From: Brachybacterium sp.
Lineage (GTDB): Bacteria > Actinomycetota > Actinomycetes > Actinomycetales > Dermabacteraceae
Length of the DNA: 5,937 nucleotides
Assembly (NCBI GenBank): GCA_027322375.1
Contig: DAHVRS010000035.1
Span: 1 to 5,937, forward strand
Reading direction: 5' to 3'
The notes beneath the pieces were generated by a model. The model ran no database searches. It was not told where the DNA came from and saw only the letters and a list, made by a program, of their open reading frames with translations. The translations under genes were made by a program, and so were the position numbers. Below are positions 5,719 through 5,937 of the stretch, piece by piece (the stretch's first letter is position 1; each line of letters starts with the position of its first letter).

Positions 5719-5937
5719 GTGACTCGCATCCCTGTCGTCGTCCTGATCTCCGGCACCGGCTCCAACCTCGCCGCCCTCCTCGAGGCCGCACGCGCCGAGG
5801 ACTGCAGCTATGAGGTCGTCGCCGTGCTCGCCGACCGCGAGGCGGCGGGCCTGGACCATGCCCGCGCCGCCGGGATCCCCAGCCAGGTGATCGCGCTCGG
5901 TGACTACCCTGACCGCGCCGCCTGGGACCGTGAGCTC
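5719..5937 (+). CDS. purN: PurN, phosphoribosylglycinamide formyltransferase, N-terminal part
   Basis: Cytoplasmic enzyme of de novo purine synthesis that transfers a formyl group from 10-formyltetrahydrofolate to GAR. The frame runs from GTG 5719 to the window edge, giving 73 of the usual roughly 190-210 residues. The start VTRIPVVVLISGTGSNLAALLEA shows the family's first beta-strand and phosphate-binding loop (GTGSNL at about 12-17). VVAVLADREAAGLDHARAAGIP (about 34-55) is the next strand and helix, with the family's Ala-Gly-Ile-Pro turn. The folate-binding and catalytic Asn/His/Asp residues lie beyond the window. The gene appears leaderless. In mycobacteria purN is followed by purH, which is likely here but not visible. 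Confidence 0.95.
   Translation, partial: MTRIPVVVLISGTGSNLAALLEAARAEDCSYEVVAVLADREAAGLDHARAAGIPSQVIALGDYPDRAAWDREL

Noticed and set aside
5570..5791. N-terminal extension of the small minus-strand membrane protein
   Set aside because: The frame is open but Arg/Gly-rich, overlaps purN and would cover the purN promoter. GTG 5569 gives a compact protein with sensible topology.

Overview
The window is very GC-rich, with nearly every third codon position G or C and frequent GTG starts. At least one gene appears to be leaderless. This fits an actinobacterium, most likely of the Micrococcales and possibly the Dermabacteraceae/Brachybacterium group. The order-level call rests on general gene style and neighbourhood, not on a marker gene. 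It looks like ordinary core chromosome: I see no mobile element, tRNA, rRNA, CRISPR array or phage gene.

Left part (1-3252), menaquinone plus a surface protease. The window opens in the last third of menD, running rightward. Its stop overlaps the likely ATG of a membrane-anchored HtrA/DegP-type serine protease with a PDZ domain (511-1878). Facing them on the minus strand is an isochorismate synthase of the MenF/EntC family (1954-3252). This enzyme makes isochorismate, which MenD consumes, so two consecutive steps of menaquinone synthesis flank the protease.

Middle (3253-5122), a divergent intergenic region and a large membrane protein. The 154-base gap holds a possible ribosome-site-masking hairpin before the isochorismate synthase gene and a possible 17- to 22-codon leader peptide before the rightward gene. 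That gene (3407-5122) encodes a polytopic protein of the DUF6350/PerM type with about nine to ten membrane segments and an unusual Ala/Ser/Pro-rich C-terminal tail of about 140 residues.

Right part (5123-5937). A small three-helix membrane protein (5153-5569, minus) converges on the PerM-like gene. It is followed by a 149-base divergent region with a clear leaderless promoter and three 16-base near-repeats, and then the start of purN (5719 to the window edge). Mycobacteria also carry perM next to purN and purH, which supports the PerM call. purH probably follows purN outside the window.

I found no strong candidate for a new multi-gene system. The points most worth a second look are the short ORF before the PerM-like gene, the tandem 16-mers at the purN promoter, the PerM tail, and the odd C-terminus of MenD.
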